Below are positions 35,526-45,469 of a stretch of 64,000 bases of DNA, in pieces. The stretch is taken from positions 2,294,001 through 2,358,000 of the forward strand of contig NZ_UFWZ01000001.1 in assembly GCF_900461105.1 (NCBI RefSeq), written 5' to 3'. The position numbers and the translations under genes were made by a program. This DNA comes from Clostridium putrefaciens. GTDB lineage: Bacteria > Bacillota > Clostridia > Clostridiales > Clostridiaceae. How positions within the stretch are numbered: the first letter of the stretch is position 1; each line of letters begins with the position of its first letter. The notes beneath the pieces are model-generated. The model was not told the DNA's origin and searched no databases. It saw only the letters and a program-made list of their open reading frames with translations.

Positions 35526-35563
35526 AAAAAAGCTTTTTTATTTTAACTTAAAAAAGCTTTTTT
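35526..35563. terminator. Bidirectional terminator between RmlD-like and ECF genes
   Basis: AAAAAAGCTTTTTTA (35526-35540) / TAAAAAAGCTTTTTT (35549-35563), a 15-bp AT-rich stem, 30 bp from the ECF stop. Confidence 0.75.
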
Positions 35564-35590
35564 AATCTACCTTAATATTAAATTTATTAG

Positions 35591-36106
35591 TTATTGCTTT
35601 AAAATACTCATTGTCATATCTCTTTTCATAGCGCTTGACAAACTTTTTAATAATACATAAGATATTAATCCATCTACTATATGATGTATCATGGTTCCAA
35701 TCATAACTACAACCAAAATATAAAAAGCATTAAATCCAACAAAAGGCATCACTGCTAATGCTTCTAATATACCATGTACTGGTGATGTAATAACTACAAC
35801 CTGCTTAAATGATATACCTCTTTTTATAGCTGTGGCTCCTATAAAGCCTACTATAATATGCATACTAGCTCTTGCAACTACCGGAAGAGGTGTCCCCGCT
35901 AACAAAAATCCTACAGCTGATCCAATCCCAACCACAATAGCACTTGCTGGTGATATTAACATAGAAAAAAACATGGGTACATGAGAAGCTAAAGTTGCGG
36001 AAAATGGCGGTATGTTAATTCTTAAAAATCCAAATTGTATAGGTATTATTATTGAAAAGGCTATAAATATCGAAGTAAGCACCATTTTCTCTAATTTATT
36101 TTCCAT
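35591..36106 (-). CDS. ECF transporter S component (substrate unassigned, NiaX-like)
   Basis: 171 residues with about six membrane segments, an N-terminal MENKLEKMVLTSIFIAFSI and a loop PPFSATLASHVPMFFSMLISP, as in ECF-type substrate-binding subunits. The PVVARASMHIIVGFIGA stretch recalls the niacin-type NiaX group, but the call is tentative. It needs the shared EcfA/A'/T module, which is not in this window. The promoter carries a large palindrome. GGGGG lies before the ATG. Confidence 0.65.
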   Translation of the reverse strand: MENKLEKMVLTSIFIAFSIIIPIQFGFLRINIPPFSATLASHVPMFFSMLISPASAIVVGIGSAVGFLLAGTPLPVVARASMHIIVGFIGATAIKRGISFKQVVVITSPVHGILEALAVMPFVGFNAFYILVVVMIGTMIHHIVDGLISYVLLKSLSSAMKRDMTMSILKQ

Positions 36107-36124
36107 AAATATTTCCCCCTTTAA

Positions 36125-36173
36125 TATACTAGTGTATATACACTAGTATACATCCATTCAGCGTCATTGTAAA
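36125..36173 (-). promoter_or_regulatory. ECF gene promoter with a 26-bp palindromic operator
   Basis: Minus strand TTTACA (36168-36173), a 17-bp spacer and TATACT (36145-36150). The -10 lies inside a perfect 26-bp palindrome (36125-36150) whose half-site is TATACTAGTGTAT. Overlap with the -10 and start fits a repressor site. Regulator not identified. Confidence 0.8.
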
Positions 36174-36212
36174 CATCATTTTTTGTGAATAAGTTACTTT
36201 TTTTAACTAATA

Positions 36213-36259
36213 TTGACTCAAGTTAAAAAGATGGCTATAATATACCTATACTAGGTATA
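36213..36259 (+). promoter_or_regulatory. Promoter of the selenoprotein gene with an inverted-repeat operator
   Basis: TTGACT (36213-36218), a 17-bp spacer and TATAAT (36236-36241), followed directly by TATACCTA-TAC-TAGGTATA (36241-36259), a perfect 8-bp inverted repeat at the expected start site. It faces away from the ECF promoter. Confidence 0.8.
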
Positions 36260-36278
36260 AGTATAGGGAGGTAAAAAT

Positions 36279-36566
36279 ATGATAATCGATGATAAATCTT
36301 TAAAAGCAGCTACAAAGAAAAATGGTTTTTTTGTTATAAAGACAGTAACATCAAATGTTGGCTGAAGTGGTTCTGTTAAAAATCTCTGGATTGAGATTTT
36401 AAAAACTTTAGACAATCAAAATGATTACAAACTTTATGAATATAAACAAATAAATGTTTATATTCACAAATCTCTTATTATAGACGAAGAGAATCTTTCC
36501 ATCTACGAAAAGTCTAGATTTCCAATTTTAGGATCTACCTTTGGGGTAAAGGGAGTAACATTCTAA
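36279..36566 (+). CDS. Probable selenoprotein, HesB/IscA-like (UGA read as Sec)
   Basis: 95 residues if the TGA at 36363-36365 is read as selenocysteine (residue 29, in SNVGUSG). GGGAGG lies 7 nt before the ATG and a good promoter upstream. After the TGA the same frame continues for 66 codons to TAA, with sensible protein (IHKSLIIDEENLSIYEKS, then PILGSTFGVKG). Overall layout resembles HesB/IscA-like or CC/Se-motif clostridial selenoproteins. A hairpin with the geometry of a bacterial SECIS follows the TGA. The alternative is a pseudogene with a nonsense mutation; the hairpin, intact frame and promoter argue against that. selA-D are not in this window. Confidence 0.75.
36379..36400 (+). promoter_or_regulatory. 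Candidate bacterial SECIS element
   Basis: AAAATCTC-TGGATT-GAGATTTT: perfect 8-bp stem and 6-nt loop with G in the second loop position. The loop starts 22 nt after the UGA, inside the range usual for bacterial SECIS hairpins. Adjacent GTT/AAC pairing could extend it. Confidence 0.7.
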
Positions 36567-36635
36567 ATATAGGGTTATATATAAAGTTACACCCTAGTTT
36601 CTAAAGGACCTTATTTAATCTATTATGACATAACA

Positions 36636-36687
36636 AAATAAGAGGTTAAGAAGAGCTTTATTATAAAGCTCCTTAACCTCTTATTTT
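36636..36687. terminator. Bidirectional terminator between selenoprotein and V-ATPase operon
   Basis: AAAATAAGAGGTTAAG / CTTAACCTCTTATTTT with an inner GAGCTTT/AAAGCTC hairpin and T-tracts on both strands. It ends the V-ATPase transcript (minus) and the selenoprotein transcript (plus). Confidence 0.9.
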
Positions 36688-36756
36688 TATATCATATTAA
36701 GTTTGTATCTTTAAGTCTTGTAAATTAATTAAGATATTGATTTGAATTTAAAAGTA

Positions 36757-37398
36757 TTACCCTCTTTGTTCTATCATGCTCTTAACCTTCATAAGTCTTG
36801 TTAGAGCACCTCTTTCATTCTCATCTAACTTCATCCTAATATATTTAATTGTCTCTTGTAATTGAGGTATAGTCATATATTCAAGAGCGTTAACTCTTCT
36901 TCTTGTCTTCTCAATTTCATCTGCCATAAGTTGAGTAGATTTTTCTACTTCAGCTAGTTCTAAAAGTCTTGGAAGAACTTTATATAACTTTTCAATAGCT
37001 CCATCTAATTCTGCTGAAGTATTCGCAAATCCATAAGGATATATACTACCAGCATCATCATTTAATTGTCTTATAAAATTCATTACTGGAACATTAACAC
37101 TCATTATATTTTTATTACCTATCTCTAAACTTATATTTTCTTTAGGGTAGGCTATTGCTTCTTCTAAAAATTCAGAACTCATAACTCCTCTAGCCATAAC
37201 AAAACTCTTTAAAGCTTCTTCAAGCTCTATTTCTACAGACTTTCTAAGCTCATTATTATATCTTATTAAATTTATAAACTGTCTCATAAGCTCATCTTGT
37301 TTGTCTTTTAATAGCTTATGTCCTCTAGTTGCAGTTACTAGTCTCTTTTTAAGCTTACTAAGTTCCATTCTTGTAGGGTTAACATTCAATCTTGTCAT
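36757..37398 (-). CDS. atpD: V-type ATPase subunit D
   Basis: Central stalk subunit that turns inside the A3B3 head. 213 residues, a long coiled-coil hairpin with the family N-terminus [20 protein letters not shown] and the C-terminal [14 protein letters not shown]. It is the last gene of the operon; its start lies 1-2 bp after the B stop. Confidence 0.96.
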   Translation of the reverse strand: MTRLNVNPTRMELSKLKKRLVTATRGHKLLKDKQDELMRQFINLIRYNNELRKSVEIELEEALKSFVMARGVMSSEFLEEAIAYPKENISLEIGNKNIMSVNVPVMNFIRQLNDDAGSIYPYGFANTSAELDGAIEKLYKVLPRLLELAEVEKSTQLMADEIEKTRRRVNALEYMTIPQLQETIKYIRMKLDENERGALTRLMKVKSMIEQRG

Positions 37399-37399
37399 A

Positions 37400-38782
37400 T
37401 TAATCTTCCTTTCTTAAAGGCAGATATTTTTCAAGATATTCATCTCTTATTCTCTTAAGCTCCGTTCTTGGAAGTATTTTAAGTAATTTCCAACCAAGGT
37501 CCAAGGTTTCTTCTATAGTCCTATTAGTTGTAAATCCTTGATCTACATATTCTTTTTCAAAAGCTTCCGCAAATTTTGCATACTTTTTATCTGTATCAGA
37601 AAGTGCAGACTCTCCAAGTATTGCAGCTAGCTCTTTAGATTGTTTACCTTGAGCATAAGCTGAGAATAACTGATTCATTGTATCTGCATGATCTTCTCTT
37701 GTTTTCCCCTTACCTATACCCTTATCTTTAAGTCTTGATAAAGATGGTAAAACGTCTATAGGTGGTGTTATACCCTTTTTATATAATTCTCTTGCAAGAA
37801 TTATTTGTCCTTCAGTTATATATCCTGTAAGGTCAGGTATTGGATGTGTCTTATCATCTTCTGGCATAGTAAGTATTGGTATTTGAGTTATAGATCCTTC
37901 TGCACCTCTTACTCTTCCTGCTCTTTCATAAAGATTAGCAAGGTCTGTATAAAGGTATCCTGGATATCCTCTTCTACCCGGCACTTCTTTTCTAGCTGCT
38001 GATACTTCACGTAAAGCCTCCGCATAGTTAGTCATGTCTGTCATTATTACAAGAACATGCATACCTTTTTCATAGGCTAAATATTCAGCACAAGTAAGAG
38101 CCATTCTTGGAGTTGCTATTCTCTCTATTGCAGGGTCATTTGCAAGATTCATAAATAATACTGATCTATCAATTGATCCTGTTTTAGTGAAGTCTTCTAC
38201 AAAGAACTCTGCCTCTTCAAAGGTTATTCCTATAGCTGCAAAAACTACCGCAAACTTAGAATCAGATCCTAAAACCTTTGCCTGTCTTGCTATTTGTGCA
38301 GCAAGTTGTGCATGAGGAAGTCCTGATCCTGAGAAAACTGGCAACTTTTGTCCTCTAACAAGTGTATTAAGTCCATCTATAGCAGATATTCCTGTTTGAA
38401 TAAATTCAGAAGGGAAATCTCTAGCTACTGGATTTATAGGCTCTCCATTTATATCTAGTCTTTTTTCTGGTATTATTTTAGGTCCATTGTCCTTTGGTCT
38501 ACCCATACCATCAAAGACTCTTCCAAGCATATCTTCTGAAACACCAAGGTCAAGAGGTTTGCCTAAAAACTTAGCTTTAGTCCCCTTAGGATTTATACCT
38601 GATGATCCTTCAAATATCTGAACCATAGCTTTGCTACCATTGATCTCAAGTACCTTACCTCTTCTCATCTCACCAGTGTGCATTTCAATTTCAACTAACT
38701 CGTCAAATTTTACGCCTTCAACACCTTCAACTACCATAAGAGGTCCGACAACCTCGGTTACTGTTCTATATTCTTTAAGCAT
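37400..38782 (-). CDS. atpB: V-type ATPase subunit B (regulatory)
   Basis: 460 residues of the non-catalytic head subunit. It has the ATPase fold with [19 protein letters not shown] near the C-terminus and [26 protein letters not shown], diagnostic of V/A-type B. The degenerate P-loop region reads [14 protein letters not shown], which supports a non-hydrolytic role. It overlaps the end of A by 8 bp. Confidence 0.97.
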   Translation of the reverse strand: MLKEYRTVTEVVGPLMVVEGVEGVKFDELVEIEMHTGEMRRGKVLEINGSKAMVQIFEGSSGINPKGTKAKFLGKPLDLGVSEDMLGRVFDGMGRPKDNGPKIIPEKRLDINGEPINPVARDFPSEFIQTGISAIDGLNTLVRGQKLPVFSGSGLPHAQLAAQIARQAKVLGSDSKFAVVFAAIGITFEEAEFFVEDFTKTGSIDRSVLFMNLANDPAIERIATPRMALTCAEYLAYEKGMHVLVIMTDMTNYAEALREVSAARKEVPGRRGYPGYLYTDLANLYERAGRVRGAEGSITQIPILTMPEDDKTHPIPDLTGYITEGQIILARELYKKGITPPIDVLPSLSRLKDKGIGKGKTREDHADTMNQLFSAYAQGKQSKELAAILGESALSDTDKKYAKFAEAFEKEYVDQGFTTNRTIEETLDLGWKLLKILPRTELKRIRDEYLEKYLPLRKED

Positions 38783-40550
38783 TAGCTACACCTCCCTTGC
38801 TTATCAAGTTGTCAATAACGCTTGAAAGTTCCTTTGATATTTCATCTATCTTACTTATATCTGTTTCAGGTATATACTTACTTCTAGCTATTCTATCTCT
38901 TACTTCTATATCTAAAATTTCTTTTAAATAAATGCCTGCTTCTAATGCCTTTTCACCTTCATGATAAAATTGTAATACAAGCTTTAACATCTTATATTGC
39001 TTTGTTAATGATGAATAAGTATCCACTTCATTAAACGCATTTTGTTGTAAGTAGTCTTCTCTTAAAGACTTTGAAACTTCAAGTTTCAATCTATCTCTTT
39101 CAGATAAAGCATCTATACCAACTAATCTAACTATCTCTTGTAAAGTAGCTTCTTCTTGAAGAAGAGCCATAGCTTCTGTTCTTATAGTTACCCAGTCTGA
39201 AGCAACTTCTTTATCCATCCACTCTCCTACTTTATCTGCATACAGTGAATAAGAATCCATCCAGTTAATAGATGGGAAATGCCTTCTATAAGCAAGTTGT
39301 GCATCTAGTCCCCAGAATGATTTAACTATTCTAAGTGTAGACTGTGTTACTGGCTCAGATAAGTCTCCTCCTGGAGGTGATATAGCGCCTATAGCTGTAA
39401 CAGCTCCTTCTACGCCCTCACCACCAAGGCATACTACCTTACCAGCTCTTTCATAGAATTCAGCAAGTCTTGAACCTAAATAAGCAGGATAACCTTCGTC
39501 ACCAGGCATTTCTTCAAGTCTTCCTGACATTTCTCTTAGAGCTTCTGCCCAACGTGATGTAGAGTCAGCCATTATAGCAACTGAATATCCCATATCTCTA
39601 AAATACTCTGAGATAGTAATTCCTGTATATATTGAAGCTTCTCTAGCAGCAACTGGCATATTAGATGTATTTGCTATTAGAACAGTTCTTTTCATTAATG
39701 ACTGGCCTGTTTTAGGGTCTTTAAGTTCTGGGAACTCATTTAAAACATCCGTCATCTCATTTCCACGTTCTCCACATCCAACATATACAACAACCTGAGT
39801 ATCTCCCCATTTAGCTATTTGATGTTGAACAACTGTCTTTCCTGCACCAAAAGGTCCTGGTACTGCCGCTGTTCCTCCTTTAGCTACTGGGAAAAATGTA
39901 TCTATAACTCTTTGTCCTGTAATCATAGGTTCTACTGGGTTTAATTTTCTTTCATAAGGTCTCCCACGTCTAACAGGCCATTTTTGCATCATAGTTAAAG
40001 CTACTTCACCTTTATCTGTATCTAAAACACATATAGTTTCTACTATAGTATGTTTTCCTTGTTTAATTTCTTTAACTACTCCCTTTATTCCATAAGGAAC
40101 CATAATCTTATGTTCAATAACAGGTGTCTCTTGAACTACGCCTAGCGTAGAACCTGATACAACCTTATCTCCAACCTTTACCTTAGGCTTAAAATCCCAC
40201 TTTTTATCTCTATCTAAAGAAGGTACTTCTACTCCTCTTTTTAAATAATTGCTTTTTGCAGCTAAAAGATATGCATTCAATGGTCTTTGAATACCATCAA
40301 ACATGGACTCTATTAAGCCTGGTCCAAGCTCTACGCTCAAAGGTTCTCCAGTTGTTTCAACTGGGTCTCCTGGTCCTATTCCTGAGGTTTCTTCATAAAC
40401 CTGTATAGATGCCATATCGCCTCTCATCTCGATGATTTCACCGATAAGGCGGTTTTTTCCAACTTTACATACGTCATATATATTAGCTTCTTCTAATCCT
40501 TCAGCAACTACTAAAGGACCTGAAACTTTAACAATCTTACCGGTTTTCAA
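38775..40550 (-). CDS. atpA: V-type ATPase subunit A (catalytic)
   Basis: 591 residues. Walker [14 protein letters not shown], the V/A-type insertion between residues about 110 and 190, [22 protein letters not shown] with the catalytic glutamate region, and [10 protein letters not shown]. Hydrolyses or synthesises ATP at the A-B interface. TTG start, with GGAAGG and GGTTGG upstream. Confidence 0.97.
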   Translation of the reverse strand: MKTGKIVKVSGPLVVAEGLEEANIYDVCKVGKNRLIGEIIEMRGDMASIQVYEETSGIGPGDPVETTGEPLSVELGPGLIESMFDGIQRPLNAYLLAAKSNYLKRGVEVPSLDRDKKWDFKPKVKVGDKVVSGSTLGVVQETPVIEHKIMVPYGIKGVVKEIKQGKHTIVETICVLDTDKGEVALTMMQKWPVRRGRPYERKLNPVEPMITGQRVIDTFFPVAKGGTAAVPGPFGAGKTVVQHQIAKWGDTQVVVYVGCGERGNEMTDVLNEFPELKDPKTGQSLMKRTVLIANTSNMPVAAREASIYTGITISEYFRDMGYSVAIMADSTSRWAEALREMSGRLEEMPGDEGYPAYLGSRLAEFYERAGKVVCLGGEGVEGAVTAIGAISPPGGDLSEPVTQSTLRIVKSFWGLDAQLAYRRHFPSINWMDSYSLYADKVGEWMDKEVASDWVTIRTEAMALLQEEATLQEIVRLVGIDALSERDRLKLEVSKSLREDYLQQNAFNEVDTYSSLTKQYKMLKLVLQFYHEGEKALEAGIYLKEILDIEVRDRIARSKYIPETDISKIDEISKELSSVIDNLISKGGVANA

Positions 40551-40567
40551 GTTACCAACCTACCTTC

Positions 40568-40876
40568 CTATAAAATATTAACACCAACTGCTTTTTCTAC
40601 ATTTTCATTTATCTTACTTAATCCTATATTTAATGTCCCCTGATTATTTGGGATTAATATTACAGCTGGTAATATTTCTTTGTTATATCTTTCAATAGTT
40701 TCAGTTACATCTTTAGCTACTGCTTCAGTAACAAAAATAACCGCGTAATTATCTCTAGCAAGTCTATCTATAGTTTTTCTAGTTTCATCTGGTTCTACTA
40801 CTGGAAAAACTTCTATGCCTAAAGATTTAAATGCTAAAACGGAGTCTTTGTCTCCTACAACACCTATTTTATACAT
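40568..40876 (-). CDS. atpF: V-type ATPase subunit F
   Basis: 102 residues: [32 protein letters not shown] and [17 protein letters not shown], all family blocks. Binds the central stalk with D. I chose ATG 40876, which overlaps the C stop (TATGTATAA); the frame continues 11 codons upstream without a family match. Confidence 0.94.
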   Translation of the reverse strand: MYKIGVVGDKDSVLAFKSLGIEVFPVVEPDETRKTIDRLARDNYAVIFVTEAVAKDVTETIERYNKEILPAVILIPNNQGTLNIGLSKINENVEKAVGVNIL

Positions 40877-41870
40877 AATTTTCACGCAGCCTTTCTCTAA
40901 TAACTTCACTTTGAATGTTATTTAATTTACCAACCATTATAATTCTAATAAGCTTAATTTCAGTTTCCTTTGCATATATATATGCAATAAGAGGTTCAAG
41001 TCCAAAAGTTATATATTTAGCCTTCTTCATATAATTCATTATAAAATCTTCGCTTAACTTTTCGAATAAATTTATAGATCCTGTTTTAACATAATCTTCA
41101 ATTCCAAGCTTTAAAATTCCTGAGTAATCAGTAAACGCAAGCTTTCCCGGAATATTTTCTACAGAATCATTATATAAAGAATTTAATTTATCTCTATCAA
41201 CATATCCACCTTTTATAATTAAGCTATTTAAGAAATCTCTAGTATTCTCTTGTTTTTTAACCCTTAAAAGAGTTTTTATGTTAGTTAGGTCAATAAGGTA
41301 TTTTAAATACCTATCTAGAAATTTATCATTTATTTGCTCATTTAAAGAAAGCTGATGAATGAATAAATATTTATCTAAAATAATATCTATCTTTTGTGGA
41401 TCTTTTGAAGTATTAAAATCTTCTAGAGCCTCTTCTATTGCTTTTCTCATTATAGGATTTAGATCTCTATAATACTCATTATCTAATGCATATATAAGCT
41501 TATTAGTATCTACAGTACCTATAGGTATAATCATATTAGAAAAATCTTTTTCTAATATTTTACCTTTAATTAAAACTTTAATATTATGATAATCATATCT
41601 TATGCTCATTATGTCCACAATACTATTTACTGGTGTCATTTCATATAGCATTTTATAAACCCTTTTAAGTTCAGCACTTAATATAATTTCATAATCCTCA
41701 GCTCTTTTTGTATTAGACATTAGGGTAGAATACTCTGATTCTTGAAGAACCTTTAAAGCTTCTTCTTTAGAACTTGAGTCTATCATTCTATCAATTTTTG
41801 ATTTATCTAAAAGTTTTGTTTCTAGAACCCTAAGTCTGGGTATTACCTGGGTAAAAAGCATTGAATCCAT
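40869..41870 (-). CDS. atpC: V-type ATPase subunit C (central axle attachment)
   Basis: 333 residues, the funnel-shaped C/d subunit that joins the stalk to the K ring. Family elements: [21 protein letters not shown] near the start and the C-terminal [27 protein letters not shown] lies 7 nt before the ATG. It overlaps F by 8 bp. Confidence 0.93.
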   Translation of the reverse strand: MDSMLFTQVIPRLRVLETKLLDKSKIDRMIDSSSKEEALKVLQESEYSTLMSNTKRAEDYEIILSAELKRVYKMLYEMTPVNSIVDIMSIRYDYHNIKVLIKGKILEKDFSNMIIPIGTVDTNKLIYALDNEYYRDLNPIMRKAIEEALEDFNTSKDPQKIDIILDKYLFIHQLSLNEQINDKFLDRYLKYLIDLTNIKTLLRVKKQENTRDFLNSLIIKGGYVDRDKLNSLYNDSVENIPGKLAFTDYSGILKLGIEDYVKTGSINLFEKLSEDFIMNYMKKAKYITFGLEPLIAYIYAKETEIKLIRIIMVGKLNNIQSEVIRERLRENYV

Positions 41871-41882
41871 TTATTACCCTCC

Positions 41883-42482
41883 TTAGTTAAACAACACTTT
41901 TGCTATTTCATATTCTAATTCATCTTTCATAGAACTTATTAATGCTTCAAAAGTATTGTTGATTTCTATACCATTTTTTTCTAAGATGAAGCCACCTTCG
42001 AAATCTCTTTGCTCAGAAATTATCTTTATATTACCTTTTTTGCCCTTAGCTATTAATGATTTATTGATTCCTTCTATAACTTCATTTGAGAATAACTTTT
42101 TATCTTTAGAATTAATTATAAGATTTTCATCACCATTTATATCTAAAGAAATAATTTTATTCTTAATGTAATTTACATATTGTGTGGAATCCATATCTCC
42201 TAATTGCTTTAAAGCCTCATCTAAAACCTTTGAAATCATAGTTTGCTTTGCTTCTAGCTTTTCATTTCTAACTTGAAGCTCAGCATTAGAAATTATTCTA
42301 CTTTTTCTTGTAGTACTTTCTAATTTAGCCTTTTCAACTATTGATTTTTCAAGAACTTTAGCTTCTTGGACTTTTGCATTTATTATATCTTCTTTTTCTT
42401 TCTGAGCCAATTTAAGGATTTCGTCTTTTCTCGTATTAGCCTCATCTAATATCTTGTTTACTAGATTGTTAATATTAGACAT
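41883..42482 (-). CDS. atpE: V-type ATPase subunit E (peripheral stalk)
   Basis: 199 residues. The N-terminal half is a long charged helix (about 8-90, KAKLESTTRKSRIISNAELQ) and the C-terminal half a globular domain with GGFILEKNGIEINNTFEALI. Pairs with subunit G to form the peripheral stalk. Confidence 0.93.
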   Translation of the reverse strand: MSNINNLVNKILDEANTRKDEILKLAQKEKEDIINAKVQEAKVLEKSIVEKAKLESTTRKSRIISNAELQVRNEKLEAKQTMISKVLDEALKQLGDMDSTQYVNYIKNKIISLDINGDENLIINSKDKKLFSNEVIEGINKSLIAKGKKGNIKIISEQRDFEGGFILEKNGIEINNTFEALISSMKDELEYEIAKVLFN

Positions 42483-42498
42483 ACCTTATCACTCCAAA

Positions 42499-43008
<510 letters not shown>

Positions 43009-44964
43009 CTATTTTGTGATTTTTATATATTCTTCTGAAAGTTTATACGGAGTAAATTTTTTACCCCCACCTTCATAGAACTTATTAAAGAATTCAAGGT
43101 ATTGTAATCTTGCTGCATGAACATATGATCCTAATGCATTTATAAGTAAGTTAAATAAATGCAATGCAACAAAAAGTATTGGAGCTAATACATATATAAA
43201 AGGTTTTGGAAATAAGCTTACTATAAGATTTAATGCATTAGCTATAAATCCAGTAGCAAGGCCTAAAGCAAGAAGACGTGAATATGAAACTATATCTCCA
43301 AGATAACCTGTTATACCGTAAACCCCATATACTCCTCCTCCAATTTTACCTCCAAGAGTTGGAGCAGATCGTCCTTGAGTTAAAAGTAAAGTGATTAAGC
43401 CTCCTATTAGCATCCATTTACCAATGGATCCACCTCTTCCAGCTATCATCATTATAGAACCTATTATTGTTACATACCAACTTAAAACATCATAAATTGC
43501 ATCTTTTACCTTATGGTCTCTTATTAACATATAAGCTTTTATACCAAGTCCAATAAATATGTGGATAATACCAAAGCCTAATGATAAAGCAAAGATTTCT
43601 ATTATGCTATTTGGTGGGTCTAATAAGAATGGAATCTTTATTCCAAAGTATTCTGTAAATAAATCACCAAACCAGCCTCCATATACGGCTCCCCACACGA
43701 TAGTTGATATACCAGCAAAAAGGAAGAACTTAAATGTCTTCTTCTTACTTTTGTCTTTAGAAAACTTCATTCCGAGTAGTGCAGCTATTACTATTACTAA
43801 TCCATATCCTCCATCAGAAAGCATCATTCCAAAGAATATGAAATAAAATACTGAAAGTATTGGCGTAGGGTCTATTTCACTATACAAAGGTAGACTATAC
43901 ATCTCTACTATACTCTCAAAAGCTTCACTGAACTTATTATTTTTAAGCTTTATAGGTACATCTTCAATATCTTCTTTTAGGACTTCACTAAAATTAAGAT
44001 AATAATCTTCTCCAATTGCTCTTGAAATACTATCTTTTAGATCTTCATTAGTATCTACAATATTCCATCCATAAATGGTTACTATATTTTCTGTCCTAAG
44101 GAAGTTTTCTGAAGTTTTAAGCCTTAATGCTATATTATTGTAATAATCATAGGCTTCTTCCAAATTTTCGAAATCATAATTTAACTTTTTGAGTTCTAAT
44201 TTTATATTTTCTTCTTCTTTGTTTAGTTCAACAACCTTTGCCCTATAATCATCTATAAGAATTTTAGGTGTACTATCATGTACTAAAGCGAAAGAATTAA
44301 AACCATAATTTTTTAATATCTCACGAGCCTTATCTTCATCCTCTTTAGGAACTAATGCATACATATAAGTATCTTGTACATCCTTATTAACAATTTCTAT
44401 GTAGCCATTTTTTAAAACTTCATTAAATTCCTTAATAAGGTCTAACTCATACTGAGTTGCAAAGGTTCCAATAAACGTGGACACATACTTTAAGTTTTTC
44501 AGATCTATAAAAGGAGCATCAAATTTCTTCCATAATGATAAAGTACTAATTTCAGTCTCTAATTTGGTCCTTTCATTACCTAAAGCATTTAGCTTTCTTT
44601 CTTTTTCTTTTAGATTTTCATAAACCTCTTGCCAATTGTTTGTCTTTATACTTTCTTCTAGGTCCTTATAGTTTAGAGTCTTCTTTCCATTTAAAAATGA
44701 TTTTAAAGTTGACTCCTTTTCCATATATGGCTTTAAAAAATCTAAAGAAAACTTTATCTTTAAAAGGGTGCTTTCATATTCACTAAAGTCTACACCAAGT
44801 TCATCTTTTCTAAGTCCTTTTAGTTCTTGATGTTTATCTAATGTTTCTTGATCTTGTAGATTAATAAACTGCACTCCCTCAAAGCGTTGTAATTCTTCTA
44901 AAAGCTGTTTTTTTTGTGATTCAAAGGCTAGTAGAGTAAATTTATTCATCTTAACTATTGCCAC
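43009..44964 (-). CDS. atpI: V-type ATPase subunit I (stator a subunit)
   Basis: 651 residues. The N-terminal cytoplasmic half has coiled coils (about 90-160 and 210-270), and the C-terminal half about eight membrane segments with ILSVFYFIFFGMMLSDGGYG and YLGDIVSYSRLLALGLATG (the Arg channel segment). The start is GTG 44964, giving the usual MAIVKMNKFTLLA N-terminus; the gene overlaps G by 14 bp. Confidence 0.95.
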   Translation of the reverse strand: MAIVKMNKFTLLAFESQKKQLLEELQRFEGVQFINLQDQETLDKHQELKGLRKDELGVDFSEYESTLLKIKFSLDFLKPYMEKESTLKSFLNGKKTLNYKDLEESIKTNNWQEVYENLKEKERKLNALGNERTKLETEISTLSLWKKFDAPFIDLKNLKYVSTFIGTFATQYELDLIKEFNEVLKNGYIEIVNKDVQDTYMYALVPKEDEDKAREILKNYGFNSFALVHDSTPKILIDDYRAKVVELNKEEENIKLELKKLNYDFENLEEAYDYYNNIALRLKTSENFLRTENIVTIYGWNIVDTNEDLKDSISRAIGEDYYLNFSEVLKEDIEDVPIKLKNNKFSEAFESIVEMYSLPLYSEIDPTPILSVFYFIFFGMMLSDGGYGLVIVIAALLGMKFSKDKSKKKTFKFFLFAGISTIVWGAVYGGWFGDLFTEYFGIKIPFLLDPPNSIIEIFALSLGFGIIHIFIGLGIKAYMLIRDHKVKDAIYDVLSWYVTIIGSIMMIAGRGGSIGKWMLIGGLITLLLTQGRSAPTLGGKIGGGVYGVYGITGYLGDIVSYSRLLALGLATGFIANALNLIVSLFPKPFIYVLAPILFVALHLFNLLINALGSYVHAARLQYLEFFNKFYEGGGKKFTPYKLSEEYIKITK

Positions 44965-45277
44965 TTACACTCACTATCCTCTCAATAACTATTTTTACAG
45001 CATGATCAAATACATCTTTTGATGAATCTAGTATTTGATTCTTTTGCTCTTTTCCAACCTTAAGGATTGGTACTGACTCATCTTCACCTTCTTTTATAGC
45101 ATGATTCATAATACTCTTTGCTTCTTCTTTTGCTTTGTTTATTATATCATCATGCATTCCTTGTGCTTGTAATTGTGCATTTTTTAATAGCTCTTTACTT
45201 TGAAGCTGTGCAGCCTTTACTTCACTTTCAGCCTTTTCTTCAGCCTCTTTTATATCTTTAAGTACATTTAATGCCAA
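44951..45277 (-). CDS. V-type ATPase subunit G/H (peripheral stalk)
   Basis: 108 residues, almost entirely a charged coiled coil (ALNVLKDIKEAEEKAESEV onward). It fits the small G/H subunit that pairs with E. TTG start with GGTGGTGAG upstream. First gene of the G-I-K-E-C-F-A-B-D operon. Confidence 0.9.
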   Translation of the reverse strand: MALNVLKDIKEAEEKAESEVKAAQLQSKELLKNAQLQAQGMHDDIINKAKEEAKSIMNHAIKEGEDESVPILKVGKEQKNQILDSSKDVFDHAVKIVIERIVSVSGNS

Positions 45278-45320
45278 AGTCTCACCACCTTTTATTGAAT
45301 ATTTAGTTATTATATTTATA

Positions 45321-45390
45321 TTAATTAATACTTTATGTAGTATTAATTACAATATACTTAATATTATACTACCTTTTGTTCATATTTCAA
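45321..45390 (-). promoter_or_regulatory. V-ATPase operon promoter and an inverted repeat after it
   Basis: Minus strand TTGAAA (45385-45390), a 16-bp spacer, TATAAT (45363-45368). Between the start and the ribosome site lies an inverted repeat TTAATACT/AGTATTAA (about 45324-45349) that could be an operator or a 5' leader hairpin. Confidence 0.65.
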
Positions 45391-45469
45391 CTTTATAAAC
45401 AATATTTTTTTTATAAATCTAATCTTTTTTTATTTTTTTGTATATATAATGTATTTTATTAAATAATTG

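Noticed and set aside
36279-36566. Pseudogene with a nonsense mutation
   Set aside because: Kept as an alternative, but the downstream frame, SECIS-like hairpin, ribosome site and promoter all argue for a functional UGA.
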